From: a virus
Direction: 5' to 3' (one strand)
IMG/VR virus record: IMGVR_UViG_3300017706_000970
Span: 24,996 to 88,995 of that record
Length of the DNA: 64,000 bases
Shown: positions 54,253 to 63,029 of the stretch, piece after piece
Numbering within the stretch: the stretch's first letter is position 1
How the letters are laid out: every line of letters begins with the position of its first letter
Position numbers and translations under genes: made by a program
Notes under the pieces: model-generated
The model's database searches: none
What the model saw: only the letters and a program-made list of their open reading frames with translations
What the model was told of the DNA's origin: nothing

Positions 54253-55229
54253 TATTACTATGTTATGGCACTCGTCCCGAGTGGATAAAAATTAAACCTC
54301 TAATCAAAGCCTTCGAGGGTAAGATTCCTTTTCGGGTATTGTTCACTGGACAACATGCAGATATTTCTGGTGGTTGGTTTCATGATAAGTTGAAGATCGA
54401 AGAAGGAGTCAATCGTCTAGATTCGATCTTCTCTTCTGTGATGAACAACATAGACTTCAATGAAGTAAGTGCCGTTCTGGTGCAGGGTGATACTGCGACT
54501 TGTCTTGCAGTCGGTCTGTCTGCCTTCAACCACAAGGTTCCCGTGATTCATCTAGAAGCAGGCCTGCGAACTTACGATCTTGAACACCCATACCCCGAAG
54601 AGGGATACCGACAGATGCTCTCTCGCATCACTGATATTCATCTTTGTCCTACTAAGATCGCAAAGACTCATTTGCTTCGTGATTCTGTTGGTGGTGAGAT
54701 TCATGTCGTAGGAAATACTGTCCTCGATAATTTAGTCGATACTAAATCATCTTATGGTGACGAGGTTCTTGTGACCATTCATCGTCGAGAGAATCACCAC
54801 ATCATTGACGATTGGATGAGAGAACTCGATAGTCTAGATGAAAACGTCACATTAATTCGACATCCTAATCCTGTCGTCATGAATGCCGTTGATAAACTAA
54901 AGAATGTAAATGTGATTGATCCCTTACCACATGACAAAATGGTTGAACGAATTGCAAACTGTAAGTTTCTAATCACGGACAGTGGCGGACTACAGGAAGA
55001 AGGGTCATTCTTCAACAAGAAAATTATTATCTGCCGAGAAACAACAGAACGACCAGAGGTATTGGAACATTATGGTGTTCTTTGTTTAACTCCAAAAGAC
55101 CTTCCTTCAATTGTAAACTCAATTAAAAACACATACATATTAGACAAACCCTGTCCCTTTGGTGATGGTAAGTCAGCAATTAAAATTATGGAGATATTAT
55201 GTCGCGCCCAACTATTACACTTTGCATGA
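54249..55229 (+). CDS. wecB: UDP-N-acetylglucosamine 2-epimerase
   Basis: 326 residues (WecB ~370). G-T-R-P-E-W-I-K near 7-14, V-Q-G-D-T-A-T near 78-84, H-L-E-A-G-L-R-T near 101-108, P-E-E-G-Y-R near 115-120 and the late D-S-G-G-L-Q-E-E motif are diagnostic. It converts UDP-GlcNAc to UDP-ManNAc. No UDP-ManNAc dehydrogenase is seen here, so the product is used directly or finished by the host. Confidence 0.9.
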   Translation: MILLCYGTRPEWIKIKPLIKAFEGKIPFRVLFTGQHADISGGWFHDKLKIEEGVNRLDSIFSSVMNNIDFNEVSAVLVQGDTATCLAVGLSAFNHKVPVIHLEAGLRTYDLEHPYPEEGYRQMLSRITDIHLCPTKIAKTHLLRDSVGGEIHVVGNTVLDNLVDTKSSYGDEVLVTIHRRENHHIIDDWMRELDSLDENVTLIRHPNPVVMNAVDKLKNVNVIDPLPHDKMVERIANCKFLITDSGGLQEEGSFFNKKIIICRETTERPEVLEHYGVLCLTPKDLPSIVNSIKNTYILDKPCPFGDGKSAIKIMEILCRAQLLHFA

Positions 55230-56455
55230 TCGTAAAAGATGAAGAACACTGTATCAAACGGTGTCTTGAATCTATGGCACCTCATATCGATAGGTATGAT
55301 ATTTCGGACACGGGTTCGAGTGACAAAACTAAAGAAATCATCAAAGAGTTTTTTGATGAGAAGGGTATTCCCGGTGAGGTCCATGAGATTCCTTGGCAGG
55401 GATTCGGCAAGTCAAGAACACAGGCCCTTCGCAACTGTGACGGGAAGGCCGATTATGCGTGGGTCATCGACGCAGATGATTCATTGGAAGGCGACATAAA
55501 ATCTGTAGTAAACTTTATCGACAAGACTCGATTTAGTTCATACTCTCTGCGAATTGGTAGAGGTCCAGAGTTTACTTGGTGGAGAAATCAAATCTTCAGG
55601 ACTGAAGATAAGTGGTTTTATGTCGGTGTTCTTCATGAATATGCTCACTGTGAAGGACGAGAACAAAAACAAATGGCTCAGATTCCGGGAGAGTATTTCG
55701 TACATGCTCGAACGGAAGGTGGTCGAAACGTAGGCATAAGTGCTAAGGAAAAATATCTACGAGATGCTGAAACTCTCAAGGATGCTCTTCTTAATCCTGA
55801 GTCTGATGTATATGATCCTACAAATGATCGATATCATTTCTATCTTGCTCAGAGTTACTTTGACTCTCAAGAATATGAACTTTCTAAGGAATGGTATGCA
55901 AAGAGAGCAAAGATGGGCGGATGGGATGAAGAAGTATTCTATTCACTTTATCGAGTGGCAATTTGTTCTGGTCTATTGGAAGAACCGTGGGAAGCTACAC
56001 AAGCAGCTTTTCTTGCTGCATGGGAGAATAGACCTTGGCGTGCAGAACCTCTTCATCAGATTTCACGGGTATTTCGACTGAACGGTCATCCAAGACTCGC
56101 TTATATCTACGCATCTCAAGCTGCTAAGATTGCATTCCCGGAACAGGATATTCTGTTTCTTGCTTCTGATATTTACGACTGGATGGTCCTTGACGAACTA
56201 GGTTCTACAGCGTTTTATGCGGGACAACTTGATGAGGGTCTAGATGCTTGTAATAAACTTTTATCTAGTGGTAAAGTTCCAAAGGATCAAGTAGAACGTA
56301 TCAATAATAACAGAGATATGTATATGAATGCAATTAAACAGAGAAATGTTGCCATATTAGAATCAAAGAAAAATGCACAGGAATTGCAGGAAAAGTATGG
56401 TTTTGCAGATAAAGAAGTGAAAAAGAAGAATTACAAGAAGAAAAAGAAGAAGTAA
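55199..56455 (+). CDS. glycosyltransferase GT2 with TPR-like and poly-lysine tail
   Basis: 418 residues. T-I-T-L-C-M-I-V-K-D-E-E near 5-16, D-T-G-S-S-D at 37-42 and the metal site D-A-D-D at 91-94 define a GT2 domain of about 240 residues. The rest is helical and TPR-like (Y-F-D-S-Q-E-Y-E-L-S-K-E-W-Y, ~ 222 on). The last ~15 residues are almost all Lys. Last gene of the sugar island, starting 31 bases inside the epimerase gene. Donor unknown. Confidence 0.82.
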   Translation: MSRPTITLCMIVKDEEHCIKRCLESMAPHIDRYDISDTGSSDKTKEIIKEFFDEKGIPGEVHEIPWQGFGKSRTQALRNCDGKADYAWVIDADDSLEGDIKSVVNFIDKTRFSSYSLRIGRGPEFTWWRNQIFRTEDKWFYVGVLHEYAHCEGREQKQMAQIPGEYFVHARTEGGRNVGISAKEKYLRDAETLKDALLNPESDVYDPTNDRYHFYLAQSYFDSQEYELSKEWYAKRAKMGGWDEEVFYSLYRVAICSGLLEEPWEATQAAFLAAWENRPWRAEPLHQISRVFRLNGHPRLAYIYASQAAKIAFPEQDILFLASDIYDWMVLDELGSTAFYAGQLDEGLDACNKLLSSGKVPKDQVERINNNRDMYMNAIKQRNVAILESKKNAQELQEKYGFADKEVKKKNYKKKKKK

Positions 56456-56491
56456 TTTAACCAATTTGTATAGTATGCAGACAAATAAATC

Positions 56492-56510
56492 TTCCTAAAT
56501 ACGTTAGGAG
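56492..56510 (+). promoter_or_regulatory. hairpin covering late promoter and ribosome site of fibre cluster
   Basis: TTCCTAA (56492-56498) pairs with TTAGGAG (56504-56510) over a five-base loop: six Watson-Crick pairs and one G-U. The 3' arm contains the whole AGGAG Shine-Dalgarno of the next gene. Late promoter motif CCTAAATA is at 56494-56501, so late transcripts would begin inside or after the stem and escape it. Confidence 0.5.
56494..56501 (+). promoter_or_regulatory. late promoter (CTAAATA variant) before second fibre cluster
   Basis: CCTAAATA in the 61-base gap after the sugar island, 15 bases before the ATG at 56517. Confidence 0.6.
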
Positions 56511-56516
56511 AAAACT

Positions 56517-56966
56517 ATGCCCGCAGGCGAATACAATATAACAGTAGATCGTGGAAGTACGTTTAAGTTTCATGTGACATTCTTCAACTCATCTGAAGTT
56601 GCAGTGGATCTAAACACATATTCTGCTTCTATGCAGGTCAGAAAATCTTACACCACCGAGAATATCCTTCTCTCTGCAACTGGTAGTACCGGAGACAGTA
56701 ACAAGGGTGTTGTCGGTGGTGGTTCTACTGGTTACTTTACGGGAACTGGTGGTGTTGCAGGTATCGGTGGGATAGAGTTAAACTCTAGTACCGCTGGTGT
56801 GATAGGAACAACTGGTGGTATATTCCTGTCAGTTGATCATACCACCATGCAAAACATACCATCAGGTAGACATTTTTACGATCTAGAATTGACAAATCTT
56901 TCAGATAGTACCGTAACCAGAATACTTCAAGGTAGATTTGAAGTTGAACCCGAGGTAACTAGGTGA
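56517..56966 (+). CDS. beta-rich BppU-N-like virion protein
   Basis: 149 residues. The N-terminal pattern [19 protein letters not shown]-x-V-A-V-D-L, then [10 protein letters not shown], matches the build of the gene at 21807 and of other BppU-N-like fibre adaptors. It ends with F-E-V-E-P-E. Probably links or caps fibres of the second cluster. Overlaps the next gene (GTGA). Confidence 0.65.
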   Translation: MPAGEYNITVDRGSTFKFHVTFFNSSEVAVDLNTYSASMQVRKSYTTENILLSATGSTGDSNKGVVGGGSTGYFTGTGGVAGIGGIELNSSTAGVIGTTGGIFLSVDHTTMQNIPSGRHFYDLELTNLSDSTVTRILQGRFEVEPEVTR

Positions 56967-58879
56967 CAAAAGTAAAAGTCAACGAAACGAATACCATAGT
57001 ACGAACAACTACCGAACGAAATGTTGTGAAGGTTGTCGATCAAACTAACACGTTTATAGTAAGACCTGTTGGTGTGATCTCTGGTATTGGTGCAGTTGGT
57101 TTGCAGGGCCCTCAAGGTGTCACTGGTATGACTGGTGCTACTGGTATGACTGGTGATGTTGGTGCAACTGGAACTATTGGGTTAGTGGGTATTTCTGGTG
57201 GGACTGTTGTTCAAGGACAACCAGCATTATTGTTTGCTTCTGATACGACAGGATTGACCTTTACAGTTTCTTCTGCGGGTGAAACCGCAACAGTTTTACT
57301 TTCTGCTGATGATATAGCACGGTCATTTGGTGGTGTTGGAGTTTATGATTATACGGTTTCATCTGGCGTATTGAACGTACCGGTAGCTACTAGTGCTGGT
57401 GAGTTTATATTCAACCCAGAAATGATAAATTCATCAAACACGAACTTATCTATTTTTAATGTAGACAAAAATAATGATCAATTCAGAGAAACTTTAATTG
57501 CACTTGCAAGTGATGAGTTTGCAGAAATTCGTTTTTCTGTTAAGAACAATCCAAACGAAAATGTTTTATATCTTCAGAATATAAATTACAACCCAAGTGC
57601 TCAAAGATTTGATGCCTTTGTTTATGATATTTCACCTGCATCTGTTACTGGTGGTAATGGAAAAACAATAGAAGTTGTAGGTTTTCCTACTGCCCCAATA
57701 ACTTCTGCATCGCAATCTTTTAGACTTCCCGGCGGTGCAACCTTTAGTTCTGTTGTTACTTCTTGGAACAGTCAAACTGGTGATGTAGTATTTACTGAAT
57801 ACGTTTCTTCACTGAACGGGCAGACCGGTGACATAACGGGACAGGTTGGACCTACTGGTTCGATTGGATTTACGGGCCCTACCGGAGCACAAGGGGTTAC
57901 AGGAGCTCAGGGTATTCAAGGTGTGACAGGCGTTACAGGATCTCAGGGTATTCAAGGTGTAACTGGTACTGATGGTGTAACAGGAATCACCGGACCTACT
58001 GGTGCCGATGGAGTTGATGGTGTAACTGGACCCACTGGTGCCGATGGTGTGGGTGACACATACGTTGCGGGTACGGGACTCACGCTAAACGGTCCAACCT
58101 TTTCGGTTCGAGGTTGGACTAGAGGTGGTGAAACATTCCCAGAATCAGTCGGTGGTGTAGATGCAGGAACATCTTTTGCCGATGGAACTACTGCAATTAC
58201 AATACTCGAAACACTTCTTTACCCATATCAATCTGTCTCGTTCTCTGCCTTTGATATTGGAATTTCTTCTGGACCATATGAAGTTGGTCAAACAGCCGGT
58301 AACGGATCAGTTAGTTCTACATGGTCTACATCTGGTCCAAACGCAAACTGGGTTGCTGGTTCAATTTCAATCTCTGCAAATCAAAGCGTAGGAACATTAG
58401 TTTCTGGATTGAATTATAATGGTTCTCCTCAAAGTGTTTTGCATGGTGCATATAACTTTACCGCCGAAACCACCTTGACATTTACTATAAGTGGTCAACA
58501 AGATGAAGGAAGTAATCCAAGTCGAACTGATGCCTTAAATTGGCGATATAGATATTTTAGTGGTAAGACTGGTGCTGGATTCAATGGAACTGGTTTGACG
58601 GGACAAGGATTTACTGACACGCTTAGTAGAACTAGTCCAAATAATTTCTCGGTAACTTTTGCTGCCGCTTCTCCTCCGGATAAGGGATATTTCATTATTC
58701 CTACCGCCGAGTTCTCTGGATCTCTTTCATTCACGGACACTGGAACTGGATTTGCATTCCCATTCACAAATGCTGGTACATTCACTCATACGAATGACTA
58801 TGGACACGGTGTTGGATATACGATCTTTGAATCTACAAATAACTTTGCAGGCGAAACAACAATAAGGGTTAACACATAA
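56963..58879 (+). CDS. collagen-like tail fibre protein
   Basis: 638 residues from GTG. Short collagen runs at ~53-75 and a long one at ~294-375 ([13 protein letters not shown], then G-V-T-G units). Between them is a Ser/Thr-rich domain; the C-terminal 250 residues are beta-rich with aromatic residues and no catalytic motif. Triple-helical fibre shaft with a C-terminal head is the likely plan. Its TAA shares a base with the next ATG. Confidence 0.8.
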   Translation: MTKVKVNETNTIVRTTTERNVVKVVDQTNTFIVRPVGVISGIGAVGLQGPQGVTGMTGATGMTGDVGATGTIGLVGISGGTVVQGQPALLFASDTTGLTFTVSSAGETATVLLSADDIARSFGGVGVYDYTVSSGVLNVPVATSAGEFIFNPEMINSSNTNLSIFNVDKNNDQFRETLIALASDEFAEIRFSVKNNPNENVLYLQNINYNPSAQRFDAFVYDISPASVTGGNGKTIEVVGFPTAPITSASQSFRLPGGATFSSVVTSWNSQTGDVVFTEYVSSLNGQTGDITGQVGPTGSIGFTGPTGAQGVTGAQGIQGVTGVTGSQGIQGVTGTDGVTGITGPTGADGVDGVTGPTGADGVGDTYVAGTGLTLNGPTFSVRGWTRGGETFPESVGGVDAGTSFADGTTAITILETLLYPYQSVSFSAFDIGISSGPYEVGQTAGNGSVSSTWSTSGPNANWVAGSISISANQSVGTLVSGLNYNGSPQSVLHGAYNFTAETTLTFTISGQQDEGSNPSRTDALNWRYRYFSGKTGAGFNGTGLTGQGFTDTLSRTSPNNFSVTFAAASPPDKGYFIIPTAEFSGSLSFTDTGTGFAFPFTNAGTFTHTNDYGHGVGYTIFESTNNFAGETTIRVNT

Positions 58880-61569
58880 TGGCAAGTATAACTGGAGGAG
58901 TACCATTAGGTGGATTTATTTCGCCGACAGATTCGGCGGATACTTTCCCCGTGACGAACCCAACTTTTGGTTTGGGTGGTTTGCGTAATGTTGGATCAAC
59001 TGCGGACAGAGATGCAATTCCTGCCGATCGCCGCGAACAGGGTATGTTGGTTTTTGTTGAAAATGAATTAAAGTATTACTCCTTGAGTGGTGGTACAGGT
59101 AATAGTAATTGGGAAATATTCAGTTCGGGTGCCGGTGCCGGTGTTACTGGTCCTACTGGTGCCGATGGTTCCGCAGGTGTAACTGGTCCAACTGGAGCCA
59201 CGGGTGAACAAGTAACGGCAAAAACCTATGATGTAACTGTCGTCAACGCGGGTGGAAACAAATACTTTATCGACACTGTTCAACAAGATACGATTTATCT
59301 TCTCCGTGGTCAGAAATATATTTTCTCACTTGCAGGAAGTGTAAGTGGACATCCATTCCACCTACAAACCACCGACAATGGTGGTGCCTACGATTCTGGT
59401 AATCTATACACCACGGGAGTTGTAAATGCGGGAGCAGATAGTGGCGATATAACATTTACTGTTCCTTATAATGCACCTGATACTCTATATTACAGATGTC
59501 AATACCACAGTGGTATGGGTGGTGAAGTAACAATCAAGAACCTCACACCTAATGATCTAGAAGGTCCGACCGGACCCACTGGTGCTGATGGTTCTGATGG
59601 TGTTACTGGGCCCACTGGTGCTGATGGTTCTGATGGTGTTACTGGGCCCACTGGCGCCGATTCTACCGTTGCAGGCCCGGCCGGTGTAACTGGTCCTACT
59701 GGCCCTGCTGGACAGGATGGTGCAGGTGGTGGTGGTGCAACTCTTGCCGCTGGTGCTGGTCTTGACTTATCGTCAATCGTTGCGGGTGTTGGTCATACTC
59801 TAGGTATAGATCCAACCGCCGTAGTTCATGTCGCTGGTATTTCTGCTGATGGTGGTATTACTGCCGATGGTACTATTGCAACTGATAATTTCCGTGGAGT
59901 CAATTCTGCAACAGTTATAGAAATGGATCGAGGAGGCGCGGGATCGGGAACAATTGGGCTTAATCCCGGTGGTAACTTTGCTGCTCAGTTTACCCCAACT
60001 AGTTTTTATCATGGGGGTAATTTAACGAATGAAGGAACGGGACTTTTTAATCAACTGTTAACTGCTACTAACGGCATTAAAGCAAACGGTCTTATTCATA
60101 CCGTAGCAGGTATCTCTATGGATGCCGCTGGTATCACCTTCCCTGATGGAACTTATCAAGATACTGCATCCTCTGGTGTAGGAGGCGGAACTGGTCCCAC
60201 TGGTCCTACTGGTGCCGATGGTTCTGATGGTACTTCCGTTGGTTATACCGCAGGAAATACCGCACCATCTGGTTCAAATACAGGAGACTTCTGGTATGAG
60301 AACGACAGTGGATTATACTACGCAAATGTGTTCGACGGATCTACTTTGGCTTGGTTGCAAATTAGTGGTCGCCCCGGAACTGCTGGTGTCACTGGACCTG
60401 CTGGACAGGATGGTGCAGGTGGTGGAGGTGCAACACTTGCTGCTGGTGATGGTCTTACATTATCACCAGTTGTTGCTGGTGTTGGTTATACTCTAGGTAT
60501 AGATCCAACCGCCGTGGTTCATGTCGCTGGTATCTCAATGGATACTGGTGGTATCACCTTCCCTGATGGAACCTTCCAGTCAACTGCTGGTGGTGGTGGC
60601 GGAACTGGACCCACTGGTCCTACTGGTCCTCAAGGTGATGACGGAGCGACTGGATCAGTAGACTTATCTTATACTGGTGGGGTTCCTGCCGGGGCATCTG
60701 CTGGTGATTTGTGGTTTGATTCAAATGCCGGTGTGTTCTCCGTTTATATTGATGATGGTGACTCACAACAATGGGTAGAATTAGCAGGTAAACAAGGTGT
60801 TACGGGTCCAACTGGTGATGCTGGATCTGGTGGTGGTGCTGGTACTACTCTTGCCGCTGGTGCTGGTATGACATTATCAGCAGCCGTTGCTGGTGTAGGA
60901 CATACTCTAGGTATTGATCCAACCGCCGTGATCCATGTCGCTGGTATCTCTAGTGATGGTGGTATTACTCTTGGTGGTGAGATTCGATCTAGCAACGGTA
61001 AGTTTTATAATACCGCTGCTGATACAGGTATTGATGTAAGTAGCACAAGTCAGGCAAATATTCGTGTCGGCGGTTCTGCTAGATTAAGTCTCAGTTCATC
61101 TGTAGTAAGTACGCCTGTCAGATTTATTGGCGAAAATATTATCGAAGCAAGAGGAATAATTGAAGCAGAAGCGGGTATCTCACTGGATGTTGGTATCACC
61201 TTCGCTGATGGAACCTTCCAGTCAACTGCTGCTAGTGGATCTGGATCTGGTGGTGGACTCACTGGAAGTCTTTCATACAATGGACTTCTAGAGTTCCCGA
61301 CAAACAAGACATACAGACTCGACAGATATACAGTTGAAGCAAGAACATTTAACTTCTTGTATGTTGACTGTGCAACTGGAGGATGTAGTGCCGATTTCTA
61401 TGCCGCTGGATCTACACTTTCAAATACTCTGAATGTCACACCCAGTGGAGCAAGTGCCAGTTTTGCAACTGTTGTTCCTGCGGGATCGACATTCTCTCTT
61501 GTTGTTACTGGAATAACTAGTGGAAATCTGATTCAGGACTTTGGATTTGTAGCAGGATATACGCAATGA
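58879..61569 (+). CDS. modular collagen-like tail fibre with cupredoxin-like domain
   Basis: 896 residues. An N-terminal virion-attachment-like domain (~1-90), collagen runs near 92, 230-290, 435 and 575, and a beta domain at ~108-221 with G-H-P-F-H-L and Y-Y-R-C-Q-Y-H-S-G-M-G-G, the H/C/H/M set of type 1 copper sites. The module V-H-V-A-G-I-S ... F-P-D-G-T is repeated at least four times, followed by a C-terminal beta domain. It shares a 129-bp block with the next fibre gene but one (63030 on). Confidence 0.82.
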   Translation: MASITGGVPLGGFISPTDSADTFPVTNPTFGLGGLRNVGSTADRDAIPADRREQGMLVFVENELKYYSLSGGTGNSNWEIFSSGAGAGVTGPTGADGSAGVTGPTGATGEQVTAKTYDVTVVNAGGNKYFIDTVQQDTIYLLRGQKYIFSLAGSVSGHPFHLQTTDNGGAYDSGNLYTTGVVNAGADSGDITFTVPYNAPDTLYYRCQYHSGMGGEVTIKNLTPNDLEGPTGPTGADGSDGVTGPTGADGSDGVTGPTGADSTVAGPAGVTGPTGPAGQDGAGGGGATLAAGAGLDLSSIVAGVGHTLGIDPTAVVHVAGISADGGITADGTIATDNFRGVNSATVIEMDRGGAGSGTIGLNPGGNFAAQFTPTSFYHGGNLTNEGTGLFNQLLTATNGIKANGLIHTVAGISMDAAGITFPDGTYQDTASSGVGGGTGPTGPTGADGSDGTSVGYTAGNTAPSGSNTGDFWYENDSGLYYANVFDGSTLAWLQISGRPGTAGVTGPAGQDGAGGGGATLAAGDGLTLSPVVAGVGYTLGIDPTAVVHVAGISMDTGGITFPDGTFQSTAGGGGGTGPTGPTGPQGDDGATGSVDLSYTGGVPAGASAGDLWFDSNAGVFSVYIDDGDSQQWVELAGKQGVTGPTGDAGSGGGAGTTLAAGAGMTLSAAVAGVGHTLGIDPTAVIHVAGISSDGGITLGGEIRSSNGKFYNTAADTGIDVSSTSQANIRVGGSARLSLSSSVVSTPVRFIGENIIEARGIIEAEAGISLDVGITFADGTFQSTAASGSGSGGGLTGSLSYNGLLEFPTNKTYRLDRYTVEARTFNFLYVDCATGGCSADFYAAGSTLSNTLNVTPSGASASFATVVPAGSTFSLVVTGITSGNLIQDFGFVAGYTQ
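59581..59652 (+). repeat. two perfect 36-bp tandem repeats in fibre gene
   Basis: Identical 36-bp units at 59581-59616 and 59617-59652 encode G-A-D-G-S-D-G-V-T-G-P-T twice. Pure collagen-type DNA repeat. Confidence 0.9.
60241..60369 (+). repeat. dispersed fibre module, copy 1
   Basis: About 129 bp encoding S/G-x-T-A-G-N-T-A-P-S-G-S-N-T-G-D-F-W-Y-E-N-D; near-identical copy at 63297-63425. Confidence 0.85.
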
Positions 61570-63011
61570 TTTTAAATACAAGTGGTGTTGTTAGAGATTC
61601 TGATCTTACATTTTATTTTGATCCGTCGATTGCTGGTTCGCAGTTTAACGGATCTGCATTATATGATTTGAGTGGAAATAATCATCATGGATCCTCTGCT
61701 GATGGAAGTCCTTCTGTGTCGAGTGATTTTGGTGGAATACTTGTAACTGATGGTGATACGGATCAATTAAAAGTAGAACATAGTGTATGCGATAATTTAA
61801 ATTCTAATTTTTCCGTTTTTACTTTTGTAAGATATCATAGTCTAAGCAACGCACATAGTTATCCAACGCTTCAATATATTCAAGTAGGTCCAATTAATGG
61901 TTCCGCTTCTATTTCCTTGGGGGAACGAAGCAATAAACATATGGCATGGAGATATGGTACATCAAGTGGTGTTTCGACTACTATAGACATAGAAATAGAT
62001 CGGTGGTACTCTGTGGCCTATACACATGACGGAACAAATCATAGAATGTATATTGACGGTATATTGGCGGGAACAAGCACACTTTCTGCACAAAACTCAA
62101 CCGATACTAAACTTTTATTTTCTGGTTGGAGAACACCAACATCAGGAATGTCCTCTTACAAAGAAAATTTTCCCGGAGATATGGGCCCGCTTTTGGTATA
62201 TAATAGAACCCTATCTGATGATGAAGTCTTGCAAAACTTTCGTGGCATGGCACCGAGATATGGTTTACTTTATTATGACATTGTTACTGATGATTTGCTT
62301 TTTAATATTGACAGTTTTTATCCACCATCATATGGTGGATCTGGAACAGTGTTGACTGACACAGTTAAAGGACTTACTGTGGATTTTTCTGATGCCTCTG
62401 CGTCTGGTTATGATATTGATAACGCAGTGAATGGTTGGTATTTTAACGGTGATCCTTGTCAGTATGTGAATCAAAATAGTTCAGATTTTGAATTTCAGTA
62501 TGGTGATCCATTCTCTGTTGAAGTATGGACTTACATGGATGAAAACACAAATACTGGTTATCTTGTAAGTAATAGACAAACTGACGCTTCTGGTGTTCAG
62601 TACTCTGGATGGGCATTAATACAAAGTGGAGGAAAGATCAGGGGTGCTATTGGTGGATATCCATCAAATTCATTAGACTGGAGAAACGCCGACATCTCGA
62701 CTTCAGATTTTACTAATTATGTGTATCAAAAATGGTGCCATATTGTTTGGTCAAGTGATGGAACGACTAGTGGCACAAAACTATATATCAATGGGGTAGA
62801 TAGAACAGATAATGTTTCTGATGATGCAACACCACCACATACAATAAACTATGACGGTGATTTTAAATTAGGATTTGCTGCTGATTCGGTCGATGGAACT
62901 TCTCACCCAGTTGCTGCTAATATATCTGCGTGCAGGATATACAACAAGAGTCTCTCTTCGGCCGAAGTCAATCGCAACTTCAATGCAGTTAGAAATTATT
63001 ACGGTTTATAA
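61566..63011 (+). CDS. double LamG/concanavalin-like fibre protein
   Basis: 481 residues. Two similar halves: the first has L-Y-D-L-S-G-N-N-H-H-G near 36 and W-Y-S-V-A-Y-T-H-D-G-T-N-H-R-M-Y-I-D-G near 146; the second has F-S-V-E-V-W-T-Y near 318 and W-C-H-I-V-W-S-S-D-G-T-T-S-G-T-K-L-Y-I-N-G near 390. These are LamG/ConA-like lectin folds that usually bind glycans. Likely the receptor-binding tip. It overlaps the previous fibre gene by four bases. Confidence 0.82.
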   Translation: MILNTSGVVRDSDLTFYFDPSIAGSQFNGSALYDLSGNNHHGSSADGSPSVSSDFGGILVTDGDTDQLKVEHSVCDNLNSNFSVFTFVRYHSLSNAHSYPTLQYIQVGPINGSASISLGERSNKHMAWRYGTSSGVSTTIDIEIDRWYSVAYTHDGTNHRMYIDGILAGTSTLSAQNSTDTKLLFSGWRTPTSGMSSYKENFPGDMGPLLVYNRTLSDDEVLQNFRGMAPRYGLLYYDIVTDDLLFNIDSFYPPSYGGSGTVLTDTVKGLTVDFSDASASGYDIDNAVNGWYFNGDPCQYVNQNSSDFEFQYGDPFSVEVWTYMDENTNTGYLVSNRQTDASGVQYSGWALIQSGGKIRGAIGGYPSNSLDWRNADISTSDFTNYVYQKWCHIVWSSDGTTSGTKLYINGVDRTDNVSDDATPPHTINYDGDFKLGFAADSVDGTSHPVAANISACRIYNKSLSSAEVNRNFNAVRNYYGL

Positions 63012-63016
63012 TGGGA

Positions 63017-63024
63017 TATAAATA
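63017..63024 (+). promoter_or_regulatory. T4-type late promoter close to last fibre start
   Basis: Exact TATAAATA, ending six bases before the ATG at 63030, so the message would start about at the ATG. ATACTAGTAT, a perfect palindrome, lies at 63022-63031 across the start. Confidence 0.6.
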
Positions 63025-63029
63025 CTAGT

